Shown here: positions 1-7,283 of the stretch, piece after piece
How positions within the stretch are numbered: the stretch's first letter is position 1
Layout: each line of letters begins with the position of its first letter
NCBI GenBank assembly: GCA_964626685.1
Contig: CAZVJY010000025.1
Span: 1-21,515 of the forward strand
Length of the DNA: 21,515 nucleotides
Source of the DNA: RGEC01 sp964626685
Lineage (GTDB): Bacteria; Bacteroidota; Bacteroidia; NS11-12g; UBA955
Reading direction: 5' to 3'
The notes under the pieces: generated by a model
Databases searched by the model: none
Told to the model about the DNA's origin: nothing
The model's input: only the letters and a program-made list of their open reading frames with translations
Translations under genes and position numbers: made by a program

Positions 1-50
1 TCGTCGGGCTCATAACCCGAAGGTCACAGGTTCGAGTCCTGTTCCCGCTA
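1..50 (+). tRNA. Initiator tRNA-Met (CAT), 5' end cut off by the window edge
   Basis: The visible part begins just before the anticodon arm. The anticodon stem pairs 4-8 with 16-20 around a seven-base loop with anticodon CAT at 11-13. The T stem pairs 26-30 with 38-42 around a canonical TTCGAGT loop, 43-49 is the 3' acceptor strand and A50 the discriminator. No CCA is encoded. The three consecutive G-C pairs at the bottom of the anticodon stem (GGG/CCC) are the hallmark of the initiator tRNA and argue against elongator tRNA-Met or tRNA-Ile2. The D arm and the 5' acceptor strand lie outside the window, so the initiator-specific 1:72 mismatch cannot be checked. Confidence 0.93.
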
Positions 51-171
51 CAAAGCCAAAAAAACCCACCAGATAAGGTGGGTTTTTTTATGTGCCGAAA
101 GGATGCCGGGCTTGCACAGGCAGACTGAAGGCGCATAAAAAACGAGCGAAGCGAGGTTTTTTTGGCTTTGT
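50..171. repeat. 17-bp perfect inverted repeat joining the tRNA 3' end to the repeat family
   Basis: ACAAAGCCAAAAAAACC at 50-66 is the exact reverse complement of 155-171. The right arm is the left end of the repeat family and recurs at 462-478. The left arm starts on the tRNA discriminator base. Between the arms lie the tRNA terminator and a second short hairpin, AAAAAAC (137-143) with GTTTTTT (156-162). Whether this is a recombination or insertion footprint or part of a larger structured element cannot be decided here. Confidence 0.75.
58..89 (+). terminator. Rho-independent terminator of the tRNA gene
   Basis: The stem is AAAACCCACC (61-70) with GGTGGGTTTT (77-86) around the six-base loop AGATAA, extendable to 13 bp using the flanking A and T runs (58-70 with 77-89). 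Seven T residues follow the G-rich arm. It lies 8 bases after the tRNA end, as expected for a tRNA terminator. Confidence 0.9.
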
Positions 172-555
172 TAAGCCCTCCCCTTAAGGTCCGGCGAGCG
201 CAGCGAGCCATTCCTGTTGCCCTTAGGCTTTGTTGGTCTTGNNNNNNNNNNNNNNNNNNNNNNNNNNNNNNNNNNNNNNNNNNNNNNNNNNNNNNNNNNN
301 NNNNNNNNNNNNNNNNNNNNNNNNNNNNNNNNNNNNNNNNNCTTTGTTAAGCCTCCTCCTGAGGTCCGGCGAGCGCAGCGAGCCATTCCTGTTGCCCTTA
401 GGCTTTGTTGGTCTTGCTTGGCTGCATTCTTTGCTCAAAGACCAACAAAAGGAATATGCAAGGTTTTTTTGGCTTTGTTAAGCCTCCTCCTGAGGTCCGG
501 CGAGCGCAGCGAGCCATTCCTGTTGCCTTTCGGGTTTGTTGGTCTCGCCTGGCTG
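155..555. repeat. Array of about 75-bp repeats (3 visible copies) broken by an assembly gap
   Basis: Copies begin at 166, 342 and 473 with CTTTGTTAAGCC and run to about 241, 416 and 547. All share GGTCCGGCGAGCGCAGCGAG and the following CCATTCCTGTTGCC. Copies 2 and 3 are 131 bp apart. Each copy has small internal palindromes that stay symmetric even where bases differ: CCTTAAGG in copy 1 and CCTCCTGAGG in copies 2 and 3. Copy 2 is followed by a 12-bp perfect inverted repeat, TTTGTTGGTCTT (404-415) with AAGACCAACAAA (438-449). No open frame looks coding. I do not recognise the family. Confidence 0.85.
242..341. other. Assembly gap (100 N)
   Basis: Exactly 100 unknown bases, the usual placeholder for a scaffold gap of unknown size. 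Both edges fall inside copies of the same repeat, so the true length and copy number are unknown. If the 131-bp period holds, the real missing length would be about 55 bp plus a multiple of 131. Confidence 0.97.
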
Positions 556-564
556 TAAACAACC

Positions 565-1149
565 TCAATGCAGCGCAGCCCTGATGGGCATATTCGTCAC
601 AATACGCGCTTCTTCTGCTGCAAAGGCCTGCAGGCGGTCATACACCGTTTTTTCATCAAAATACTGCAGTGCCATTTTTACAAAAATGTGTGCATGTTTG
701 GCTTCGCAGGCCCAAAGGCGGTGATAGAATTTTTTGGGATCTCCTTCGGGTAGGCGCTCCCAGATGAGCTTGAAACGCTCTGCACCGCGGGTTTCAAATA
801 ATGATGCCAGCAGCAGTCTGTCCAGAAAACGTTCGTCTCTGCCCGGGCGGACAAAATTCATCAGCCCTTTGATGTAGGGGTCTTCTTCAAACGGATTCTC
901 CAGTTTCAGTCCGCGGCTTTGCATTAGTTCATACACATCGCGGAAATGTTCCAGTTCTTCGAGTGCGGTTTCAATCAGCAGCGGTATAATTTCAACCCTG
1001 TCCGGATATTTGGCCACCATGCTCATCATCATCCCATTGGCTTTGCGTTCGCAATCGGCATGGTCTTGCAGAAAGGTATCAAAATCGGCCATAACGGCGT
1101 CTGCCCAAGCTTTGGGCGATGCACACTGTAAATCAATACTTAGTTTCAT
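565..1149 (-). CDS. miaE: tRNA-(ms2io6A)-hydroxylase, MiaE-like
   Basis: A 194-residue protein of the ferritin-like, non-haem di-iron MiaE family, which hydroxylates the isopentenyl group of 2-methylthio-N6-isopentenyladenosine at position 37 of tRNAs. Carboxylate and histidine ligands are visible in the family order: E34, the ExxH pair E65/H68 (in ELEHF), E119 (in FETRGAER), and the second ExxH pair E149/H152 (in EAKHAH). The length fits the bacterial family. The ATG start lies 6 bases after the cysS stop, so the two genes are probably co-transcribed; both act on tRNA. Its 3' end abuts the repeat array and no terminator is seen there. Function is inferred from motifs and overall similarity as remembered, not from a search. 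Confidence 0.9.
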   Translation of the reverse strand: MKLSIDLQCASPKAWADAVMADFDTFLQDHADCERKANGMMMSMVAKYPDRVEIIPLLIETALEELEHFRDVYELMQSRGLKLENPFEEDPYIKGLMNFVRPGRDERFLDRLLLASLFETRGAERFKLIWERLPEGDPKKFYHRLWACEAKHAHIFVKMALQYFDEKTVYDRLQAFAAEEARIVTNMPIRAALH

Positions 1150-1155
1150 GGGATA

Positions 1156-2625
1156 TTACAAACTCCAGCTACTGCCTTCTTTTCCGTCCTTGATCAAAAA
1201 ACCCAGGGCTGTAAGCTTGTTGCGTATTTCGTCGCTCAGGGCGTAGTTTTTATCTGCTTTGGCCTGGGCGCGCATTTCCAGCAGCATTTGCATTACCCCA
1301 TCCAGGGCAGCATCGTTTTTTTCTTTTTCAGGTTGTATGCCCAATATATGTATAAGCCAGGTGTCGAAGAGTGTTTTCAGCGCATCAATATTGTGCTGAT
1401 TCAGTTTTATCTTGCCATCAGCCACCGAATTGCTGATTCTTGCTGCCTCAAACAGCTGAGCAATTACTTGCGGCGTGTTGAGGTCGTCGTTCATGCTTTT
1501 GCGGCATGCTTCATCAATATCGGCAATGTTGTATTCTGAAACATCGGATACCGGCAGTTTTCCTGCTGTTTCAGCGGCATTCCACAGGCGCTGCAAACCT
1601 TTTTCTGCGGCTTGCAGTGCCTCGTTGCTAAAATCGAGTGTGCCGCGGTAGTGTGCCTGCAGAATAAAAAAGCGCAGTGTCATAGGGCCGTAGGCCCTTT
1701 CCAGCAAGGGGTGGCTACCCGAAAACAATTCATCAACACGAATGCCGTTATTGAGGCTTTTGGCCATTTTTTGGCCGTTGATGGTAATCATGTTGTGGTG
1801 CACCCAGAATCTTGCAGGGTTGTGGCCTGTGCAGGCAGTGCTTTGTGCAATTTCGCTTTCATGGTGCGGGAAAAGCAGGTCCATACCACCGCCGTGAATA
1901 TCAAATACATCACCGAGGTATTTACGGCTCATAGCTGAACACTCAATGTGCCAGCCGGGATAACCTTTACCCCAGGGGCTGCTCCATTGCATAATGTGTT
2001 CGGGTGCGGCTTTCTTCCACAGAGCAAAATCGTTTGGATTTCGCTTTTCTTCCTGCCCCTCCAGTTCGCGGGCTTCGTTGCCGGCACCCGCCATTAAATC
2101 TTCGAGAATGCGACCACTGAGTTTTCCGTAATCGTTGTTTTTTGCATATGCCAGCACATCAAAATACACGCTTCCGTTGACCTCATAAGCCAGTCCGGCT
2201 TGAATGATGGACTGAATCATTTCAATCTGTTCAAGGATGTGTCCGCTGGCCCGCGGTTCGATATTGGGTGGCAGCACATGCATAATTCTGCACATTTCGT
2301 TGTAGGCCACGGTGTAGGCCTGTGCTATTTCCATGGGCTCGGTTTGTTCCAGCCGGGCCTGTTTGCTCAGTTTGTCTTCACCCTCATCGCCATCGCCCAC
2401 CAGGTGGCCCACATCGGTAATGTTGCGCACGTGACGGACCTTGTATCCCAGAAACTCCAGGTAGCGGCGCAAAACATCAAAAACGACGGGCCCACGTACA
2501 TGCCCCATGTGCGGAGGCCCATACACGGTGGGTCCACACACATACAGGCCTACATGCTGTTTGTGAAGCGGGGTAAATGTTTCCGTTTTGCGTGTGAAAG
2601 TGTTGTATAACTGCAGGCCTGACAT
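1156..2625 (-). CDS. cysS: Cysteine--tRNA ligase
   Basis: A 489-residue class I aminoacyl-tRNA synthetase that charges tRNA-Cys in the cytoplasm. The HIGH signature is HMGH at 39-42 and the KMSKS signature is KMAKS at 286-290. The four zinc ligands of the family are present: C30, C229 (in HIECS), H254 and E258 (in FPHHESE). The C-terminal part is the helical anticodon-binding region. Length is normal and the frame is intact. The ATG start is preceded by a perfect Bacteroidota -7 box seven bases upstream and no Shine-Dalgarno sequence is seen. It leads a two-gene operon with miaE. Confidence 0.97.
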   Translation of the reverse strand: MSGLQLYNTFTRKTETFTPLHKQHVGLYVCGPTVYGPPHMGHVRGPVVFDVLRRYLEFLGYKVRHVRNITDVGHLVGDGDEGEDKLSKQARLEQTEPMEIAQAYTVAYNEMCRIMHVLPPNIEPRASGHILEQIEMIQSIIQAGLAYEVNGSVYFDVLAYAKNNDYGKLSGRILEDLMAGAGNEARELEGQEEKRNPNDFALWKKAAPEHIMQWSSPWGKGYPGWHIECSAMSRKYLGDVFDIHGGGMDLLFPHHESEIAQSTACTGHNPARFWVHHNMITINGQKMAKSLNNGIRVDELFSGSHPLLERAYGPMTLRFFILQAHYRGTLDFSNEALQAAEKGLQRLWNAAETAGKLPVSDVSEYNIADIDEACRKSMNDDLNTPQVIAQLFEAARISNSVADGKIKLNQHNIDALKTLFDTWLIHILGIQPEKEKNDAALDGVMQMLLEMRAQAKADKNYALSDEIRNKLTALGFLIKDGKEGSSWSL

Positions 2626-2632
2626 AGAGCTG

Positions 2633-2640
2633 CAAAGTTA
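2633..2640 (-). promoter_or_regulatory. -7 promoter box of cysS
   Basis: On the minus strand this reads TAACTTTG, a perfect match to the Bacteroidota -7 consensus TAnnTTTG, ending seven bases before the cysS ATG. Transcription would start at or next to the start codon. No convincing -33 TTTG is seen at the usual spacing. Confidence 0.6.
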
Positions 2641-2744
2641 GTAAAATTTTAATGGTGAGGTTTTTGTTGCTGTGGCCGGGGAAACAGGCTCCGGTAAAGA
2701 GGGGTGACACCTTAATACAAACCGCATTTGCGCTGTCTGCCGGT

Positions 2745-3602
2745 TCACCGCTCAGCGATAAACTTGTTGAACTCCGCCTTGGCACCTGCGTTTTCAAACA
2801 ACGACTGATGACCGAAGCCGGCAACCTCATGCACCTTCACCTGTTTGCAATCGGTGCATTCTGTTACTTTTTGCTTGAAAAACGGCCATGAAGTCATTTG
2901 GATCTGGGTATCATCCAAACCTTGCACAAACAGGATATCCGATTTAAATCCGGTGGTGAATTTCAGCAATGAGCGCGCCTGGTAGGCGGCAGGATTGATG
3001 TTGGTGGTACCATATTTGGTTTTCAGCAGATTGCAGACCGCGCCGGCAGCAATTTTTCCTTCTTCCTCCAGCTGGCAGCGTAGTACCAGATTTAGCGGGC
3101 CCGGTGCATTGGCAATCACCCCGTTGGTTTCGTGCATGGTATTCAAGCGGGTAACTACATAGCCACCCTGGGAGTGGCCTGCCAGAAATATCTTTTTAAC
3201 CTGAATGCCCAATTCTGCGGCTGCTTTGATTTTCAACCAAAACAGAGCAGCTTCTGCGTGTTTTACATTGTCTCCCATCAGCAAATTTTCTTCGGGGTAG
3301 GCCACACTCACAATCATCATGTCCTTGCGGTCCAGTATGCGCTTGAAGCCATCGAGGGTGTTATAAGCGGCATCCAGTATCAGGCTGTCGTAGGTAACCG
3401 TGCCGTGAAATACCATAAGCACATCAAAGGAAGTTCCCTTGGGCTTGTCTATCACTACGTCCACAGAGAGGCTGTCGCCAACAATGGTTTTCGTGATTTG
3501 ATAAGCGCTGTCGTTGATACCGGGCTCGGTATCATGGTTTTTTTTCTTGCAGGCAGCAAATATGCCCAATAGCAGGAATGCGCTTATAAACAGGTGCTTC
3601 AT
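2745..3602 (-). CDS. Lipoprotein alpha/beta hydrolase (esterase/dienelactone-hydrolase-like)
   Basis: A 285-residue protein with a lipoprotein signal: basic MKHL start, hydrophobic core and lipobox IFAAC with the lipidated cysteine at C18, followed by KKK. The mature part has an alpha/beta-hydrolase layout: an oxyanion-hole-type FHG at 65-67, the nucleophile elbow GHSQGG with S144, an acid D230 or D231 (in GLDD), and a late histidine H265 (in GFGHQ). It probably acts as an envelope-anchored esterase or peptidase; the substrate cannot be read from the sequence. It is separated from cysS by 119 bases, and a one-mismatch -7 box (TAACATTG, 3607-3614) sits four bases before its ATG, so it is probably transcribed on its own. 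Confidence 0.85.
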   Translation of the reverse strand: MKHLFISAFLLLGIFAACKKKNHDTEPGINDSAYQITKTIVGDSLSVDVVIDKPKGTSFDVLMVFHGTVTYDSLILDAAYNTLDGFKRILDRKDMMIVSVAYPEENLLMGDNVKHAEAALFWLKIKAAAELGIQVKKIFLAGHSQGGYVVTRLNTMHETNGVIANAPGPLNLVLRCQLEEEGKIAAGAVCNLLKTKYGTTNINPAAYQARSLLKFTTGFKSDILFVQGLDDTQIQMTSWPFFKQKVTECTDCKQVKVHEVAGFGHQSLFENAGAKAEFNKFIAER

Positions 3603-3820
3603 GTTACAATGTTACTGAATTAGATGTTATAGGCTTATTGTGGTTTAATGGTTTTATAGATTTTCCGGTAATGATAAGCGTTTTTTGTTTGCGCTTTTGC
3701 CATTTTGATAGCGCAGAACTGCTGGGAAAATTTGCCCTAAGCTGGATTAACCTGGCTGTCATGCAGGGGCTGGGCCGGAATATGGCCGTCAAGATTCTAA
3801 AACGGCAATAAACAACCTGC

Positions 3821-4882
3821 TCAGTTGCACCCCATTCGTCTTAGCAGCCGCAAATGTGAAACAATTCCACCCCAGTAGCTGGTTTGGTTTGGTTCAATAT
3901 TGTTTTCTCGTAAAATGCGGTAAATAATTTTATTGATTTCCGGATAATAAATATGATGATAGTGCGGAAATAAATGATGTGCAATATGGTTGTTAAATCC
4001 GCCCAATATAAAATTGGCAACAGGGCTGAAAGGGTGCATATCATTTGAACTGCGAATCTGATTCATTACCCAGGATGTGCTGATGTAACCCTGCTCATCT
4101 GTAGTGGGATAAGCGGTGGATTCTACATGGTGGGTCATAAAAAAAGTAAACAGTAAAAACAGTGACTGTGCCAGATGCATGCTCAAAAACCCTGCGATTA
4201 CCCATGGCCAGGACATTTTAGAAAACAATACAGGAAAAACCAGTAAATAACATATATATACTAATTTTTGTATCCAAAAAGACAGGTGATAAGTGAATCC
4301 TTTTTCTTCTTTTTCTGTGAATTCATCTTGCGAATACAGTATAATAAAATCCTTAATAAATACCCAGAATAGGGAATAGGTGGTGTAGGCAAAAGGCGCA
4401 TAAATATGCTGAAAACGGTGGTACCATTTTCGCTCACTGCCGGGCGTAACTCGAATAAATTTTGCAATTTTTAAATCAGAATCATACGCCTCTACATTGG
4501 GAGCATAATGGTGCGAATGAATGTGCCTTTTTTTCCATGCCTCCGCATGAGCCCCCTTTAATGTATAGATTAGGGAATAGGAAAGGTTATTGAGCCATTT
4601 GCTTTTAAAAATGGCATTGTGTGAAAAATCGTGCGCAAAGTTGAAGGCAAACAACAAGGAAATAAAACCATAGGCAACAAAACAAATGATAAAGTAAACC
4701 GGGTTAGTTATATGGTATAATGAATAGTACAAAAAAACTGATGTACCGAAATAAAAAATAAATTTTATCCAGAGTAAAAAAAGTACCTGTATTTTACCAA
4801 TATTGAGTTCTTCGCCGACCTTGCGGTTCAGCAATTTCAGCAGCTCAGCATCCTCCGGTATTTGAATATGCTTATCCCTCAT
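3821..4882 (-). CDS. Membrane fatty acid desaturase (second gene of tandem pair)
   Basis: An integral-membrane di-iron desaturase of the COG3239 type (acyl-lipid/linoleoyl-CoA-like). From the ATG at 4882 it has 353 residues; an in-frame TTG at 4909 would add nine residues but is less likely. The three histidine boxes are HDFSH (84-88), H120-xxx-HH (124-125) and H299-xx-HH (302-303). Hydrophobic segments lie near 33-56, 61-82, 165-183 and 205-250. It overlaps the upstream paralogue by 11 bases, indicating translational coupling. The two share domain order and many positions (for example WFHRYQ/WYHRFQ and the C-terminal SHIRFLKQMG/SHLRLLRRMG), so they arose by duplication. Regiospecificity cannot be read from the sequence. 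The region is more AT-rich than cysS or pyrF. Confidence 0.9.
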   Translation of the reverse strand: MRDKHIQIPEDAELLKLLNRKVGEELNIGKIQVLFLLWIKFIFYFGTSVFLYYSLYHITNPVYFIICFVAYGFISLLFAFNFAHDFSHNAIFKSKWLNNLSYSLIYTLKGAHAEAWKKRHIHSHHYAPNVEAYDSDLKIAKFIRVTPGSERKWYHRFQHIYAPFAYTTYSLFWVFIKDFIILYSQDEFTEKEEKGFTYHLSFWIQKLVYICYLLVFPVLFSKMSWPWVIAGFLSMHLAQSLFLLFTFFMTHHVESTAYPTTDEQGYISTSWVMNQIRSSNDMHPFSPVANFILGGFNNHIAHHLFPHYHHIYYPEINKIIYRILRENNIEPNQTSYWGGIVSHLRLLRRMGCN

Positions 4883-5969
4883 AGTGTTTCGGAATATAAT
4901 TTGATTCAACGCCCATCTGTTTTAAAAAGCGAATATGCGATGCCAGGGAGGCTCCATATGACATTTCCATATACACAATACCATGTTTTTTGGCCGTATC
5001 CCTGAAAATGGGTAAAATCTCAAGGTAATGCACGTGTGAGATATTGGGTAGTAAATGATGCAGTGCATGCGCATTGAATCCTCCCAGTGTCCAATTAAAA
5101 AACACACTTCCGGGGTTGTAATCTACAGAAGTGCACATTTGCAGTTTTGGCCAGCTCATAGACAGCTTGCGATTCTCATCCGGTAAGGGATGTGATACAT
5201 AATCCGATAAATGCGAAACACCCAAAACACCGATAAAAATGATAGAAACCATAAAATGGTTTAGTATAAATGCCCATAATACCACACCCCAGCCAAAAGG
5301 CAACATGATAGCAGGTAAAACGATCATATAAGCGATATAAAAAAGCTTAAAAAAGATGAGTTTAATTACTTCCGCAGGCGGTATTTTTATACTGATTGTT
5401 CGGCTACTGTAATTAAACAACATCAGTGTATCGCGCATAAAAAACCAGTTTAATGAATAAAATAAATACAAAAAAGGGGCATATAAATATTGATATCGGT
5501 GAAACCATTTTGCAGGCTGGGTAGCTGTCATTCTAAAAAGCGGATTGTTCAATACATCAATGTCGCTGCCTTCAATATTGGTATATAAATGGTGCGATTC
5601 GTTGTGGTTTTTACCCCACACATAGGCGTTATTCCCCTGCAGGTTAAAACTCAGTGAAAACAGTAGCTTATTCCAGAACTTGCTTTTTACGGCCACCCCG
5701 TGTGCGGCATCGTGCGAGATATTAAAAGCGGTAAGCAATACAGACAGGCCCATAAGAAGATAAAAAGCATAAAATTCCGTAGGGGTGGAGCTTTTCATCA
5801 TCAGTATATAGAATAAAATATCCAGTCCGAAATAGAGAATAATTTTTAAAAGCATAGTGGTATTGCCCGTTTTCTGAATACCCTTTTCTGCAAAATGATT
5901 TTCTATTTTTTCTGTTAATTCTTTGTAAAAGGCAGTGCCTTCATCCCGCGAAAATTTTAGTCTTTTCAT
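4872..5969 (-). CDS. Membrane fatty acid desaturase (first gene of tandem pair)
   Basis: A 365-residue paralogue of the following gene. It carries the three histidine boxes of membrane desaturases: HDAAH at 86-90, H122-xxx-HH (126-127, in HNESHH), and H301-xx-HH (304-305). Hydrophobic stretches near 39-57, 66-83, 164-180, 205-250 fit a four-helix desaturase fold with the boxes on the cytoplasmic face. It would introduce double bonds into membrane acyl chains, with electrons from a ferredoxin or cytochrome not encoded here. The ATG start is clear; the gene lies 66 bases downstream of the VIT-type transporter and could be co-transcribed with it. No perfect -7 box is seen before its start. Confidence 0.9.
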   Translation of the reverse strand: MKRLKFSRDEGTAFYKELTEKIENHFAEKGIQKTGNTTMLLKIILYFGLDILFYILMMKSSTPTEFYAFYLLMGLSVLLTAFNISHDAAHGVAVKSKFWNKLLFSLSFNLQGNNAYVWGKNHNESHHLYTNIEGSDIDVLNNPLFRMTATQPAKWFHRYQYLYAPFLYLFYSLNWFFMRDTLMLFNYSSRTISIKIPPAEVIKLIFFKLFYIAYMIVLPAIMLPFGWGVVLWAFILNHFMVSIIFIGVLGVSHLSDYVSHPLPDENRKLSMSWPKLQMCTSVDYNPGSVFFNWTLGGFNAHALHHLLPNISHVHYLEILPIFRDTAKKHGIVYMEMSYGASLASHIRFLKQMGVESNYIPKHYEG

Positions 5970-6035
5970 TACTTGAGTAATCGATTGTTCAATAATACAA
6001 CCTTTTACCTTGAGTAGTGTAGCAACAAGGGTAAT

Positions 6036-6752
6036 TTATACATTTACCCCAAAGACATAACCCACAAGCCCGGAAATGCCCATGGCCAGGGTTCCCCAGA
6101 TAACAATTCTGGTAATGGCTTTTGCTACGCTTGAGCCGCCGGTTTTCGCAGAAACGGCACCCAGCACAAGCAGCGAAACAATGGTAAATCCATAAAGGTA
6201 ATACTCCATGCCTTCTACAGGCGACAGAAAGGTTACCAGCAATGGTAAAATACCACCTGCGGTAAACGCCAGCCCGGAGGCCATGGCCGCCTGTATGGGC
6301 TTGGCCTGGCTCACTTCGTTTAATCCCAGTTCATCGCGGATGTGGGCACCCAGTGCATCTGCAGCGGTGAGTTCTTTGGCAACCTGTTGGGCTGTTTCTT
6401 TTTTCAATCCACGCCTTTCATATATCTGCGCCAGAATCTGCATTTCTGCCTCCGGCATTTCTTTCAGTTCTTTTTTCTCCCTTTCAATATCGGCCTGTTC
6501 TACGTCGGTTTGGGAACTTACCGAAACGTATTCTCCCGCTGCCATGGACAGGGCACCCGCCACCAGGCCGGCCACCGTGGCCAGTAGAATGGGATCTCTT
6601 TCTGTTCCGGCAGATGCCACACCTATGGCCAGGCTTGAAATGGAAATGATACCGTCGTTTGCACCCAGCACCGCCGCCCTAAGCCAGTTGCTGCGGTGTA
6701 TGTAGTGTGGGGTTAAATAATTCTCTATGGTTAATGATTCTTTTTTCTCCAT
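6036..6752 (-). CDS. VIT1/CCC1-family iron/manganese transporter
   Basis: A 238-residue protein of the vacuolar iron transporter/nodulin-21 family (DUF125). The first helix carries the family signature LRAAVLGANDGIISISS (24-40), followed by a second helix with AGALSMAAGEYVSVSSQ (65-81). A cytoplasmic glutamate-rich helical segment (83-115) corresponds to the metal-binding region between helices 2 and 3 of the family. Three further helices lie near 153-176, 187-203 and 212-236. The family exports Fe2+ or Mn2+ from the cytoplasm, in exchange for protons in the characterised members. A one-mismatch -7 box (TAACTTCG, 6778-6785) lies 25 bases before the ATG. A role in metal detoxification is inferred from the family. 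Confidence 0.9.
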   Translation of the reverse strand: MEKKESLTIENYLTPHYIHRSNWLRAAVLGANDGIISISSLAIGVASAGTERDPILLATVAGLVAGALSMAAGEYVSVSSQTDVEQADIEREKKELKEMPEAEMQILAQIYERRGLKKETAQQVAKELTAADALGAHIRDELGLNEVSQAKPIQAAMASGLAFTAGGILPLLVTFLSPVEGMEYYLYGFTIVSLLVLGAVSAKTGGSSVAKAITRIVIWGTLAMGISGLVGYVFGVNV

Positions 6753-6818
6753 GAAATTATCTCAGTTCCTTTATCCACGAAGTTACATCTTACTTTTAAA
6801 ATCCTGCCAGCCCTGACA

Positions 6819-7180
6819 TCATTGCCGCATGATGGGCAGCAGTGGATTTGATTGGGATGAAATGGGTATATTAATTTTAACGGTTATACCCACTCCCGGC
6901 TGACTGTTAATCTTAACTTTTCCTCCCAACATCTTTGTATAGTGATGCAAACTGTGCAAGCCCAGTCCAACACCCTGAATCCCGGATGTATTACTCGCCA
7001 CAAAAAACGGCTGAATAAAAATTATTGTTCAGCCTTGGGTATACCAATTCCACGGTCAGTAACCCCGATATGGATTTTATCAGCCACTGTTTTCACCGGA
7101 ATATTAATTCCTTCTTCAGAATATTTAGTTAAGTTAGAGATAATATTAAATAAAACATTATCCAATACATTTTGATTTAT
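6819..7180 (-). pseudogene. Remnant of a histidine kinase (HATPase_c domain only, frameshifted)
   Basis: Read on the minus strand, two frames together give most of a GHKL ATPase domain. The first open piece (about 7180 to 7027) carries the N box (LDNVLFNIISNLTKYSEEG) and then the G1 box DRGIGIPKAEQ, ending in a TAA. After a one-base shift the second piece (about 7020 to 6819) carries the F box FQPFFVAS and the G2 box GVGLGLHS, then KMLGGKVKINSQPGVG to the natural family end. A stop (TAA) lies directly upstream of the first piece, and no phosphoacceptor (DHp) helix or sensor domain is found. The gene is therefore both 5'-truncated and frameshifted. No response regulator is adjacent. Confidence 0.85.
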
Positions 7181-7283
7181 TTACAAATTCCGTTTATTCC
7201 ATAAACTACATTATCAATGATTTATCTGGTATTAAATTGCTCCGGTAAAGGATTAATGAATCAATTAACAATTAAAAAGTAAA
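7181..7283. other. Short AT-rich intergenic stretch without gene
   Basis: Very AT-rich sequence between the kinase remnant and the end of the FISUMP gene. No hairpin with a T run and no promoter box was recognised. It may contain decayed upstream parts of the kinase gene. Confidence 0.4.

Noticed and set aside
162..558. Several open frames across the repeat array and gap
   Set aside because: They run through the 100-N gap or are translations of the repeat in different frames, with low-complexity repeated peptides and no start signals.
3604..3792. 62-codon minus-strand frame upstream of the hydrolase
   Set aside because: Its product is biased (Ser/Lys/Pro rich) without helix or domain pattern, and its end touches the hydrolase start. 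It is more likely the hydrolase upstream region.
3671..3811. 46-codon plus-strand frame between the hydrolase and desaturase genes
   Set aside because: It has a clean ATG and stop, but no promoter box, no recognisable family and no context. It could be a gene remnant; support is too weak.
4883..4909. TTG start adding nine residues to the second desaturase
   Set aside because: The ATG at 4882 gives an 11-base overlap with the upstream gene and a natural start; the TTG extension has no ribosome-binding support.
6029..6052. Hairpin GGGTAA/TTACCC at the end of the VIT-type gene
   Set aside because: The stem is only six pairs, overlaps the stop codon and lacks a T tract, so it is not a convincing terminator.
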